Below, piece by piece: positions 17,782 to 26,385 of a stretch of 36,627 bases of DNA. The notes under the pieces were generated by a model that worked only from the letters and a program-made list of their open reading frames with translations, had not been told where the DNA came from and ran no database searches. Numbering within the stretch: position 1 is the stretch's first letter; each line of letters starts with the position of its first letter. The DNA comes from Micromonospora inaquosa. Lineage in GTDB: Bacteria; Actinomycetota; Actinomycetes; Mycobacteriales; Micromonosporaceae. The stretch lies in contig NZ_QGSZ01000392.1 of assembly GCF_003857055.1 (NCBI RefSeq), positions 1 through 36,627 of the forward strand, given 5' to 3'. A program made the translations under genes and the position numbers.

Positions 17782-17844
17782 GGTCAGAGCCGCGGTAAAG
17801 CCCCCGGCTCTGGTCCCGGCGCGGACTCACCGTCTCTCGGAGGA

Positions 17845-17985
17845 ATCGCCGCCGCCGGCGACCTCGCCGAGCAGGGCCGCTTCACGGTGCCGGTCGCTGC
17901 CGTGTTCTCCCTGGAGGAGGCGGCCGCGGCCCACGAGTTGAGTGAGTCCCGCCACGCGCGAGGAAAGATCGTGCTGAAGCCGTAG
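17845..17985 (+). pseudogene. zinc-type ADH/quinone oxidoreductase, 3' fragment
   Basis: The last 46 codons before the stop at 17985 read as the C terminus of an NADPH:quinone reductase-like medium-chain dehydrogenase (GRFTVPVAAVFSLEEAAAAH, then ESRHARGKIVL). Upstream of about 17845 the frame stays open but loses family character, and the Rossmann and catalytic domains are absent. With the adjacent TetR fragment, this suggests an ancestral divergent regulator/oxidoreductase pair that lost its centre by deletion. Confidence 0.6.
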
Positions 17986-18194
17986 CGTGCCCCACCCGCC
18001 GTGGACCCAAGTTGATAGCCACGTCCGATTGGGCAGCCGAAAGGTGCGCTCTCTCGACGGTCATCGTCGTTCGACGGACGGGACCGCACGCCTTCGGGCG
18101 GGCGGTCCCAGGCGTTCCGCCCATTGACGTCGGCGACGGCCGCGGTATCGCCGCGTGGCCCCGAACCTGAGCGCGCATTCCGGTCCCTGAGATC

Positions 18195-18200
18195 TACACT
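18195..18200 (+). promoter_or_regulatory. -10 box for leaderless M48 protease transcript
   Basis: TACACT lies 8 nt before the GTG start at 18209, where a typical -10 would start transcription at or next to the first base of the codon. No ribosome binding site is present, so leaderless translation is likely. No good -35 box was seen. The stretch 17986-18194 holds nothing else I can support. Confidence 0.45.
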
Positions 18201-18208
18201 CCACCCTC

Positions 18209-19519
18209 GTGCCGACGAAGACGACGCCAAGCAGGTGTCCGGACTGTGCCCACGACCTGATGCTGATGGACGCAGGGGTGCTTCCGTGGTGTCCCGACTG
18301 CCGGTGGAACCTGGACGTGTACGACCCCGCCCTGGCTCCCTGGCGTGGCACCAGGATGATCGGCCGTTGGGGGTTCCGGCGCGGGCTGGAGGTCGACCGG
18401 GCGACGCATGAGCAGCTGCTGGCCGACCCTGCGGCACGCCCGGCTGCAACGTCGTCGGGCGAGGCCTGGCTGTCGGCAGTCTCCGTGGTGCTGGCCCTGC
18501 TGGGGCTGGCGGCGGTGGGCTACCTCGTCTGGCTCGCCGTGGCCAGCGACCTGCCGCCGGGCGTCCGGCTGGCTCTGGCGATCCCCGCCGCGCTCGTCCT
18601 GCTGCTGGTCAAGCCGTCGTTCGGGCGGATGCCCACGTATGGCGTGATCACCGAGCGCGAGGCTCCGCACCTGCACCGCCTGGTACGGGAGGTGGCCGAT
18701 GCCGCGGGGACACCGGTTCCCGACGTGATCTGTGCGGACCTGAGCCTCAACGCGGGTGTCGCCCGGCTGGGTTGGCGCCAACGGTCGGTGCTCGTCATCG
18801 GGATCCCCCTGTGGGTGATGCTGCCACGACCGGCCCGGGCTTCGCTCCTGGCCCACGAACTGGGCCACCTGGCCAACGGCGATCCGCTTCGGGTACGGAG
18901 GACCCTGCTGGCGAGGACGTTCGGCGCCCGCGCGGTAGCGGCCACCGGTGGGCGGAACCCCTGGCGGCGGGCCGTAGGCGCGGCGGACTCACTGGCCGAG
19001 GAGGGGAGAGGAACGGTCGTCCTCCTCGGGATGATCGTCCACGGAGTGCTCGCTCTGGCCAACGTCGCCGCCGCGACCGCGCAACTGCTCGTCGACAGCG
19101 TGGCGATGCCCGACAGCCGCCGCGCCGAGTACCGGGCCGACCTGGTCGCCCGCCGGGTCGCCGGCAGCGCACCCTTCCTCCAGTCCTCCGAGACGGTCCT
19201 TCTCGCAGGTCGGATCTGGCAGGACCTGTGGCATCTGGCACCGCGCATCGACGGCGGGCAACTGGAGGCGATGGCCGCTGAAGCGCGGCAACGCCTGACC
19301 GTGCACCTGCCGCTGGCCCGGCAGCTCAGCCGGCGCTCCACCGACCTGTGGAGTACCCACCCGAGCGATGACCAGCGAATGCGCCTGATCGAGGCCCTGC
19401 CCAGCGTCGACGGGGAGTGTGGTGTCGACGACAGCCGTTGGGCCAACATTGACGCTGAGCTCGCGCCGTGGCGCCGCGCCGCACACAACGCCCTCCTCGG
19501 AACCCGGGATCGCTTCTGA
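18209..19519 (+). CDS. M48-family membrane metalloprotease with zinc ribbon
   Basis: This 436-residue protein carries an N-terminal zinc ribbon (CPDC at 10-13 and CPDC at 28-31). Two transmembrane helices follow (about 88-132), then an M48/HtpX-like peptidase domain. The zinc-binding HELGH is near residue 216, and a downstream EYRAD near 306 supplies the third ligand. A further hydrophobic segment lies near 270-300. The final part (WSTHPSDDQRMRLIEAL) is the usual M48 His-Pro substrate-site motif. The active site probably faces the cytoplasm, as in HtpX, with a role in membrane-protein quality control; that is family inference. The gene appears leaderless. It converges with the S9 peptidase gene. 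Confidence 0.9.
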   Translation: MPTKTTPSRCPDCAHDLMLMDAGVLPWCPDCRWNLDVYDPALAPWRGTRMIGRWGFRRGLEVDRATHEQLLADPAARPAATSSGEAWLSAVSVVLALLGLAAVGYLVWLAVASDLPPGVRLALAIPAALVLLLVKPSFGRMPTYGVITEREAPHLHRLVREVADAAGTPVPDVICADLSLNAGVARLGWRQRSVLVIGIPLWVMLPRPARASLLAHELGHLANGDPLRVRRTLLARTFGARAVAATGGRNPWRRAVGAADSLAEEGRGTVVLLGMIVHGVLALANVAAATAQLLVDSVAMPDSRRAEYRADLVARRVAGSAPFLQSSETVLLAGRIWQDLWHLAPRIDGGQLEAMAAEARQRLTVHLPLARQLSRRSTDLWSTHPSDDQRMRLIEALPSVDGECGVDDSRWANIDAELAPWRRAAHNALLGTRDRF

Positions 19520-19622
19520 AGAGCTCGCGCCACCAGGACCTGTGGAGACCAGTTCGGTGCACGAGCGGCTTACGCGCCGGCCGGCGGGCTCGCCGCCAGC
19601 GCCGTCGTGGTTCGGGCCGGCC

Positions 19623-21458
19623 CTAGTCGCCGAGGTGCTTGATGAGGAACTCGCCGGCATTCGCGAAGGCCCTCGCCTGGTTGTCGCGGCGAAGCAGGCC
19701 GTGGCCTTCGTCCGGGAAGACCTCGTAGCGCACCTCGACGCCACGGGACCGGAGCCGCTCGACGATCTGATCGCTCTCCTGCCGTGGTACGCGAGGATCG
19801 TTGGCGCCCTGGATGACCATCAGGGGCGCCCGGATCCGGTCGGCGTGGGTGACCGGCGAGCGCGCCATCAGTCGATCCGCGTCGGCTTCCGGGTCACCGA
19901 TCACCGCGGCCACCAACGAGCGCCACGTCGGCGGTGACGCCTTGGCCAAGGTGACCAAATTGCTCGGTCCATAGAGATCGACGCCGGCGGCCCAGTTCAG
20001 CTCCGACAGTCGGCTGAGGCACGACAACACGGCGAAGCCGCCGTAGGAGGCACCCATGACCCCGATACGATCCGGGTCGATCCACTCCTGTGCCCGCAGG
20101 TAGGCGACGGCGTCGGCGAGGTCGGTCAGATCGCCGCCGCCCCAATCGCGGTTGACGAGGTCGGAGTAGGTGCGGCCGTAACCAAGAGAACCCCGCACGT
20201 TGGGAGCGAAGACGCCGACGCCATGTGCCAGGAGATACTGGTAGAAGCCGTCGTGCATATAGACCGGCAGCTCCTGCCAGGCCGGACCACCGTGGATCGA
20301 GATCAGGACACCGGCTGGTCCCGGTCCTTCGGGACGGTAGAGGTAGCCGGGGATCTGACGGCCGTCCTGCGCCGGATAACGGACCAATGTCGGCTCGCGG
20401 AAGGTGGCGGGGTCAGCCGTGACCGGCCGAACGTTACTCAGCCACCTGAGCTCTCCGTACGTGAGATCGATCAGGAGAATGTTCCACGGTCGGGTTGCCG
20501 TGGAAAGCCGCAGCACGACGAAGCGCCCGTCGCCGGACACGGTGAGGCCGGTCGCCGCGCCAGCGGGCAGCTCCGGCACCCGGATGTCGGCGCCCGTGAC
20601 GAGGTCACGCCCGCGCAGTTGGGTAAAGCCGTCGACATTGACGTTCCAGACCAGGACCCGGCCGTCAGCCGAGAGAGCGACCTCCTCCACGTCCCAGTCC
20701 GGAGTGTCCAGCCAGGTGAGGGCGCCGCTCTCCGCATCCATGGTCGCGAGCCCGGTGAACTCCCGACCGACGTTCGACATCACCAGGAATCCGCTGCCGT
20801 CCCTCAGCCACGGCCCCAACCAGTAGGTCGCCACATCGTCGTACGGCGTCAACGAGCGCGGTTCGGCACCGTCGAGAGTTGCGAGATGCACCAGGTGGTC
20901 GCTGTTGGTGGTCCGCCACTGGGCGAGGGTGAGCCGGGACCCGTCAGGGGACCAGTGCCCGGGGTAGACCCGGCCGCCGCCGGTGTAAACCCGGCGTACC
21001 TCATCGGCCGACAGGTCGAGCACAAGCACGTCCTGGTCGGCCGGGTCCCGGTCGTTGCCGCAGTAGGCGATGAATCGGCCGTCAGGAGAGAACGGTTCGC
21101 CGAGGGCGGCCGAGTACTGCACGTCCGGCGCGTCGGTTAGCCGCACCGGGATGCCGCCAGCAGCGTCGATCCGGTACAGCTGCGTGTTCTCGTCCCCGCT
21201 GTCGTCGGCGAGGTACAACAGCCACTCACCGCCGGGATGCCATGCCACCCGGCGGACCGTCGAGTCGGTGCCGGCGGTGAGACGTCGTGTGTCGCCAGTC
21301 GACAGTGCTTGTGTGACAAGGTTGAACTGGCCGTTGGCGTCATCGACGTAGGCGATCGCGTCACCATCGGGAGCGATCGCCAGTGTCGGCAGGAATCTCA
21401 ACCCTGACTGAAAGTCGCGGTATCCGGGCACGTAGGGAATCCTAGACAGTCGATGCAT
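19623..21458 (-). CDS. S9-family prolyl oligopeptidase-like serine peptidase
   Basis: The 611-residue protein has an N-terminal seven-bladed beta-propeller with WD/TolB-like strands (about residues 20-350; FSPDGRFIAY, WSPDGSRLTLA, VSGDGRFVVLR). A C-terminal alpha/beta-hydrolase domain follows (about 365-611). The catalytic triad reads as Ser in GASYGG (near 470), Asp in GANDPRVP (near 553) and His in DEGHGL (near 583). Length and order fit acylaminoacyl-peptidase/S9C-type enzymes. There is no signal peptide, so it is cytoplasmic and would trim short peptides. The start at ATG 21458 lacks a clear ribosome binding site, but the propeller begins soon after it. It converges with the M48 gene; no clear terminator was seen in the 103-bp gap. 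Confidence 0.9.
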   Translation of the reverse strand: MHRLSRIPYVPGYRDFQSGLRFLPTLAIAPDGDAIAYVDDANGQFNLVTQALSTGDTRRLTAGTDSTVRRVAWHPGGEWLLYLADDSGDENTQLYRIDAAGGIPVRLTDAPDVQYSAALGEPFSPDGRFIAYCGNDRDPADQDVLVLDLSADEVRRVYTGGGRVYPGHWSPDGSRLTLAQWRTTNSDHLVHLATLDGAEPRSLTPYDDVATYWLGPWLRDGSGFLVMSNVGREFTGLATMDAESGALTWLDTPDWDVEEVALSADGRVLVWNVNVDGFTQLRGRDLVTGADIRVPELPAGAATGLTVSGDGRFVVLRLSTATRPWNILLIDLTYGELRWLSNVRPVTADPATFREPTLVRYPAQDGRQIPGYLYRPEGPGPAGVLISIHGGPAWQELPVYMHDGFYQYLLAHGVGVFAPNVRGSLGYGRTYSDLVNRDWGGGDLTDLADAVAYLRAQEWIDPDRIGVMGASYGGFAVLSCLSRLSELNWAAGVDLYGPSNLVTLAKASPPTWRSLVAAVIGDPEADADRLMARSPVTHADRIRAPLMVIQGANDPRVPRQESDQIVERLRSRGVEVRYEVFPDEGHGLLRRDNQARAFANAGEFLIKHLGD

Positions 21459-21595
21459 TCAGGCGGCCACGCCCGTAGCGGGGGTGAGCCCGACGACGCT
21501 CGTCATTCGGCCCGTCAAGCGGTCGCGCTGCTCGCCGCAACCCCTGGGCTCCTCACGCCGCGCACGCCACTTGACGAGCACGTCACGATGACCCT

Positions 21596-21949
21596 ATGAG
21601 TCCACGCCGTCACCTCGTGTTGTTGATCACTGGACTGCTGGTCGCCGCGCTGGCCACCTCCTTCGTCGCTCTGCGCTGGGACTCGGCCGACAGGATCGCG
21701 ACCGCGGTGTCCGCGCTGGCGGGGCTCGCCGGTGTCGGCGTGGCCCTCTGGGCGGCCCTCCCGGCGGCCCGTTCCGGAGTCCGCGCCCGGGAGACCGGGG
21801 CGGCACGGGCACGGGGCACCGGATACGCCAACTCGGGCATCGACGTCCCGGTCGGCGACACCACGCCGATGGAGGTCGCCGGCACCGGGGAAGCCACGGC
21901 CGGCGACGGTGGACAGGCGATCAGCGGAATCCTTCGTCGCCGCCGATGA
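21596..21949 (+). CDS. small two-helix membrane protein with TG..AISG repeats
   Basis: This 117-residue protein has two predicted transmembrane helices (about 6-26 and 34-56) and a hydrophilic C-terminal tail. The tail contains two imperfect 16-residue repeats, at 67-82 and 97-112, with consensus TG-x-A-x-A-x4-G-x-A-[IN]-SGI. The next gene, which overlaps by 4 nt (ATGA), encodes a STAND-like NTPase carrying the same motif once near its N terminus. The two products are therefore probably made together and may interact through the motif. I recognise no named family. A membrane effector controlled by the NTPase is the favoured inference. The gene is divergent from the S9 peptidase gene. Confidence 0.75.
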   Translation: MSPRRHLVLLITGLLVAALATSFVALRWDSADRIATAVSALAGLAGVGVALWAALPAARSGVRARETGAARARGTGYANSGIDVPVGDTTPMEVAGTGEATAGDGGQAISGILRRRR

Positions 21950-24441
21950 ACCGGGATCCCTCCGACGTGCCGGCCTCGGCCGGGTACGTCGTTACCAACA
22001 CCGGCGGCGCCTGGGCCGACGCCCCGGGCAGCGTTGCGATCTCCGGGTACGTCGACGGCGACGTCATCCTCGGGCTGCCGCACTATCGACTGACCGTCCT
22101 GGCCAGCGAGGTGCCACGTCCGGCAGAGACCCTGCGTCTCGCCGAGCTGCTCGACGCGCGACACCGAGTGGTTCGTTTCCTCGGCCGCGACGAGGAGCAA
22201 CGGTCACTGCGGGAGTGGCTGACCGTCACGGGGGCTCGGTCGGACCGCGCGGTCCAGCTGATCCACGCGCCGGGCGGCCAGGGCAAGACGCGCCTCGCCG
22301 ACCAGTTCGCGGAGACGGCTCGCACGGCCGGCTGGGAGGTGCTGCGGGCCCACCGCGAGCCAGGGGAGCCAGATCGCGCTGCGACGCGCGGCCCACGCCC
22401 GACCACCGTCGGGCTCCTGGTGCTCGTCGACTACGGCGACTGGTGGCCCGCCAGCGACCTGCGGGCGTTGTTCACCGACCCCCGACTGCACCGCGTTGGC
22501 CCGGTCCGGGTCCTGGTGCTGGCCCGGTCCGTGGGGTATTGGTGGCAGGCGTTGCGGCACTGGCTGCGGGCCACCGTGGGCATGACTGTCGGCGAATTCG
22601 AGCTGGCTCCGTTGGCACCCGACCCGGACACCAGGGAACGGCTCTTCCACACCGCCGCCGCCCGCTTCGCCACGCTCGTTCCGCACTCCCGAATCGACGC
22701 GGTGCGCGTACCGGATCTGGCCGACCCGGCGTTCGGAGCGGCACTGAGTCTCCAACTGGCCGCGCTGGTCGCGGTGGCGGTGAGCCACGATTCGACCCTG
22801 CGGATGCCATCCACGTTGGTCGACATGTACGGATACCTGCTCGACCGCGAGGTGGGGCACTGGCAGCAGTTGCTGGCCGGCCATGCCGTCACCAGCGCCG
22901 CCGAGCAGCTCGACCGCGCCGTTCTCGCCGCGATGCTGGCCGGTCCCGTCCCGTACGACGTGGGCCGGGCGATCCTGCGCTGCGCCGATGTGGGCGAACC
23001 GGGCAGGGTGGTCGAGGTGCTGGCCAACCACTCAACCTGCTACCCGCCCCGGCAAACCGGGTGGGTGCTGGAGCCGTTGCAGCCCGACCGCCTCGGTGAG
23101 GCGTACCTCGCACTGGCAATTCCCGGTCACCGGTGGTCGTCGTACGCTCCGAGGCCGTGGGCGCCCGGGGTGGTCCGCGCCCTGCTGAGCGGTACGGGCA
23201 TGGCCGCCCCGCAGGCGGCCCGGGTCCGGGCTGGTGCGCTCACGGTGCTCGTCGAGGTGGCGGCCGGCTGGCGACACGTCGCCGACACTGTCGTCCTGCC
23301 GGCCCTGCGCGACGACCCGGCGCTCGCCACCGCCGCCGGCGGGGCGGTGCTCGCGAAGATCGTCGATCTGCCGGACGTGGACGTTGACCTTCTGGCGCGG
23401 ATCGAGCCCTTCCTGCCGCCACGGCGTCACATCGATTTCGACAACGTGGCGCGCGAGGTGGTGGCCCGCCTCACCGCGGACCGCCTGAGCCGGCATCCGG
23501 ACCCGGCCGAGCGGGCCCGGCTGCACATCGCGTACGGGCGCCGGTTGGCCACGGCCGGGGACCGCGAGGCGGCGCTGGAGCAGGCCGACCTGGCCGTCGC
23601 GGCCGGCGAAGCCGCGGTGGCGGCGGACACCTCGGCGGAGACGTCCACACTGCTGGCCCTGGCCCTGCACCTGCGGGCGCACCGACTCGCCGCCATGAAC
23701 CACTACCATGCGGCGTTGGCCAACGCGGAACGGGCCGTGGAACTGCTCACCCCACTCGCCGGGGCAGCGGACGAGACCGGGTCGATCCAGTGGGCGCTCG
23801 CCGAGGCACTGGACAACCTCGCACTCCGCTTGTCGAACGTCGAATCACACGAGAAGGCCGAGGCGGCGGGTCGACGGGCGGTCGAGTTGTTCAGCGGTGG
23901 TCGCAGGTCGGCACGAAGTGAGCGGGGCCTGGCCGGGGCGCTCACCAACTTGGCGGTGATCGAGGCGCATCAGGGTCGGGGCGCACAGGCGCTGGCGACG
24001 GTCCGCCGGGCGGAGCGGATCTGGCGTCACCTCAGCGACGACGAACCGTCGGTGTACCGGCCCGAACTGGCGCTCGCTTTGAACACTGTCAGCCTGCGGC
24101 ACGCCGAGTTGGGGCAGGTGAGTGCCGCGGTGGCGGCTGCCGAGGAGTCGGCGGGAATCTTCCGCGACCTGGTCCGGGCCAACGCGCTGGCCTTCGAACT
24201 CGATCTGGCCGCCGTGCTGGCGAACCTCAGTGGATACCTCTGGCAGTTGGGCCGTCGCGCCGAGGCGTTCCACTACAACACCGAGGCCGAGGAAATCTTC
24301 GACCGGTGGGGCGGGGCGAACCCGCAGGCGTACTCCCTGCACCTGCGCCACCTCCGCGAGAACATCGCGGCGATGCGCGCCAAGCAGTCTCCGGTCGACC
24401 TGCGCCGTTGGGAGTTGGGCGCGCAGTCGTTCAACAGCTGA
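21946..24441 (+). CDS. STAND/NLR-like NTPase with TPR repeats
   Basis: The 831-residue protein begins with a short motif region (residues 19-35, TGGAWADAPGSVAISGY) shared with the preceding small membrane protein. The NTPase module includes FLGRDEEQRSLREWL (about 78-92), Walker A APGGQGKTR (108-116), Walker B GLLVLVDYGDWW (156-167) and RVLVLARSVGYWW, all typical of actinobacterial STAND ATPases. Residues about 350-520 are helical. From about 540 to 820 there are tetratricopeptide-like repeats (ALANAERAVELLTPLA, EAAGRRAVELFSGG, LALNTVSLRHAELGQ). STAND proteins act as ligand-triggered oligomerising switches in signalling or defence. Here TPRs would be the sensor, and the N-terminal motif could engage the membrane partner. 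No enzymatic effector domain is fused. Confidence 0.85.
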   Translation: MNRDPSDVPASAGYVVTNTGGAWADAPGSVAISGYVDGDVILGLPHYRLTVLASEVPRPAETLRLAELLDARHRVVRFLGRDEEQRSLREWLTVTGARSDRAVQLIHAPGGQGKTRLADQFAETARTAGWEVLRAHREPGEPDRAATRGPRPTTVGLLVLVDYGDWWPASDLRALFTDPRLHRVGPVRVLVLARSVGYWWQALRHWLRATVGMTVGEFELAPLAPDPDTRERLFHTAAARFATLVPHSRIDAVRVPDLADPAFGAALSLQLAALVAVAVSHDSTLRMPSTLVDMYGYLLDREVGHWQQLLAGHAVTSAAEQLDRAVLAAMLAGPVPYDVGRAILRCADVGEPGRVVEVLANHSTCYPPRQTGWVLEPLQPDRLGEAYLALAIPGHRWSSYAPRPWAPGVVRALLSGTGMAAPQAARVRAGALTVLVEVAAGWRHVADTVVLPALRDDPALATAAGGAVLAKIVDLPDVDVDLLARIEPFLPPRRHIDFDNVAREVVARLTADRLSRHPDPAERARLHIAYGRRLATAGDREAALEQADLAVAAGEAAVAADTSAETSTLLALALHLRAHRLAAMNHYHAALANAERAVELLTPLAGAADETGSIQWALAEALDNLALRLSNVESHEKAEAAGRRAVELFSGGRRSARSERGLAGALTNLAVIEAHQGRGAQALATVRRAERIWRHLSDDEPSVYRPELALALNTVSLRHAELGQVSAAVAAAEESAGIFRDLVRANALAFELDLAAVLANLSGYLWQLGRRAEAFHYNTEAEEIFDRWGGANPQAYSLHLRHLRENIAAMRAKQSPVDLRRWELGAQSFNS

Positions 24442-24516
24442 CGGCGGCCCGATCAACTCACCTTCCGGCTCACGACCTGGTACGAGGTGCCGTTCCACTC
24501 GGGGCGGGGGAGGCGG

Positions 24517-25014
24517 CTATCGAGGTCCGAGCCCTGTCTTTCCGTCGATGAGCTCGCGCACGACGTCGAGGTGACCCGCGTGGCGTGCCGTCTCCTCGAT
24601 CATGTGAAGGACGATGCGCCGCAGGTCGGTGACCTCGTCTCTGAGGAGCGAACCTGGGTGGCGCCCGCGCACAGGTGCTGACAGTGGCGTAGAGGCAAGG
24701 ACGGCGTTGGATCGCTCGCACTGTTCGCGGTAGAACGCGAAGACCACGGATGGTGGTCGTGGGGTATTCAGGGGCGCGTGGTCGTCGTCAGGCCAGGCCA
24801 GTGGCTCGGCTGAGCCGGTAGCGACCTCCTGGAACCAGTGTCGCTCGGCGTAGCCGAGATGTTCCACGAGGCCGAGCGGCGTCCATCCCGAGGGCAGGAC
24901 AGCGGTTGTCAAGGCTTCGAGGTCGAGGCCGTCGACAATCGCGTGAACGCTGGCACGTTGCGCCTCCAGGAACATCAACAGTGCGTTCTTCTCGCCGTCT
25001 TCCACGCGGTCCAC
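24517..25014 (-). CDS. DinB/DUF664-family protein
   Basis: The 165-residue protein is a four-helix-bundle DinB-like protein of the type common in mycothiol-producing actinobacteria. Evidence is LGLVEHLGYAERHWFQ (His-52 and His-59) and the C-terminal HMIEETARHAGHLDVVRE, where His-145 and/or His-148 would complete the metal site. Family members are thiol-dependent transferases or detoxification enzymes. Two GTG starts are possible: 25014 lies only 2 nt after AGGAGG and 25005 lies 11 nt after it; the protein differs by three residues. It is divergent from the GTPase gene and convergent with the NLR-like gene. Confidence 0.85.
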   Translation of the reverse strand: MDRVEDGEKNALLMFLEAQRASVHAIVDGLDLEALTTAVLPSGWTPLGLVEHLGYAERHWFQEVATGSAEPLAWPDDDHAPLNTPRPPSVVFAFYREQCERSNAVLASTPLSAPVRGRHPGSLLRDEVTDLRRIVLHMIEETARHAGHLDVVRELIDGKTGLGPR

Positions 25015-25224
25015 GCCCTCCTGGTCAGAATGATGTTCTCGGTCGGGGCCCCGCCCGGACCCCTGTCAACGAATGCGGCACGTTAGCAATCGGGAGCGAC
25101 ATTCTCCGGGCACGGTCACGGGCACGGCTTGCCGGTTGGACGCGTCGGCCGCGCGCCCCGAGCCCTCAGCTGATGCGGCGATGGGCCGGACGGTCGGCGG
25201 AGCGTTGCGGTGTGCCTGCTTCCG

Positions 25225-25230
25225 TAAGAT
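25225..25230 (+). promoter_or_regulatory. -10 box for leaderless GTPase transcript
   Basis: TAAGAT ends 6 nt before the ATG at 25237, so transcription should start at or near the A of the start codon. No Shine-Dalgarno sequence is present. No clear -35 was found, although TTGCGG lies at 25205-25210 with a short spacer. Confidence 0.5.
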
Positions 25231-25236
25231 CCTCAC

Positions 25237-26385
25237 ATGCAACTGAGCAGAGCGCTGGAGCAGCACATTGCAGTGTTCGGTGAGAGTGGCAGCGGCAAGA
25301 CCGTTCTGCTCTCCTCGTTCTACGGTGCCACGCAGGAGGCCCTGTACCTGCAGAAGAATCTGTTCGACGTCGTGGCCGACGACATCGGCCAGCACACCCG
25401 GTTGCATCAGAACTACCTCGGCATGAAGAACTCGGCGCGGCGGCCCGCGCAGAACCGGTTCACCGCCACGTCCTACGCCTTCTCCGTCAAGCTGCGTGAT
25501 TCCTCCGACGACGCGGTGAAGGCAAGGCCGTTCGACGCCCTGCGCGTCATCTGGCACGACTACCCGGGTGAGTGGTTCGAGCAGGACGCGAGTGGGCCGG
25601 AGGAGGCTCAGCGGAGGGTGGACACGTTCCGGTCGCTGCTGAGCTCGGATGTCGCACTCCTGCTGGTCGACGCCCAGAAGTTGCTGGACAATGCCGGCGA
25701 GGAGGAGCGGTACCTCAAGTCGCTGCTGTCCAACTTCCGTACCGGACTACTGTCGATCAAGGATGAGCTGTTGGAAGACGGCAAGCCCCTGGTCGAGTTC
25801 CCGCGGATCTGGGTGATGGCGCTGTCCAAGGCCGATCTCCTGCCGGACATGGACGTGTACGAGTTCCGGGATCTCCTCACCGACAAGGTCGGCGACGACA
25901 TAGACGAACTGCGTAAAGTGATCGCCGGGCTGGTGGAGGCGAGCGACGCGCTGGCCGTGGGCGAAGATTTCGTGCTGCTGTCGTCCGCGAAGTTCGAGAC
26001 CGGAAAGATCAAGGTGGCCGAGCGCATCGGCCTGGACCTGATCCTGCCGATGGCCGCCATTCTCCCGTTCGTTCGACACGTCCGCTGGTCCCAGGCGATG
26101 CAGCTACCACGGAAGGTGGCCGAGAACCTGCTGAGCAACGCCGGGACTCTGGCTGCCGCGCTGATCACCCGAAAGAGCTGGCTGCCCGCTCGGATCGAGA
26201 GTCTGCTGAGTTTCGTCGATTCCGATCTCGTGAACGAGGCGGCCAAACTCGCCGGGGACAAGCTCCGGAAGATCAACTCCGAAGCGCTGGCCCGACACGA
26301 TCACCTCACCGCCACGCTGTCCGGCTTCCGAATGGATCTGGACTTGGGCGAACGGGAGCAGGTTCTGCTCCGGAGCCGTCGATGA
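25237..26385 (+). CDS. TRAFAC-type GTPase-domain protein
   Basis: This 382-residue protein has a P-loop GESGSGKT at residues 15-22, a switch/Walker B region HDYPGEW (107-113, the DxxG equivalent), and ALSKADL (195-201) as the base-recognition [NST]KxD motif. These fit GTPases of the TRAFAC clade found as standalone actinobacterial proteins. The C-terminal part (about 280-382) is helical and of unknown fold, without a clear membrane span. The stop overlaps the start of the next gene (ATGA), so a small partner is translationally coupled. Related GTPases often belong to conflict or signalling modules; the function here is unknown. The transcript looks leaderless. Confidence 0.78.
   Translation: MQLSRALEQHIAVFGESGSGKTVLLSSFYGATQEALYLQKNLFDVVADDIGQHTRLHQNYLGMKNSARRPAQNRFTATSYAFSVKLRDSSDDAVKARPFDALRVIWHDYPGEWFEQDASGPEEAQRRVDTFRSLLSSDVALLLVDAQKLLDNAGEEERYLKSLLSNFRTGLLSIKDELLEDGKPLVEFPRIWVMALSKADLLPDMDVYEFRDLLTDKVGDDIDELRKVIAGLVEASDALAVGEDFVLLSSAKFETGKIKVAERIGLDLILPMAAILPFVRHVRWSQAMQLPRKVAENLLSNAGTLAAALITRKSWLPARIESLLSFVDSDLVNEAAKLAGDKLRKINSEALARHDHLTATLSGFRMDLDLGEREQVLLRSRR

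Noticed and set aside
19520..19622. GC-rich self-complementary sequence between the M48 and S9 genes as a terminator
   Set aside because: Only short overlapping GCCGGC palindromes are present; I could not draw a convincing single stem.
21732..23099. 455-codon plus-strand frame overlapping the small membrane protein and the NTPase
   Set aside because: An alternative frame rich in Arg, Pro and Gly; the overlapping frames contain Walker motifs and transmembrane helices.
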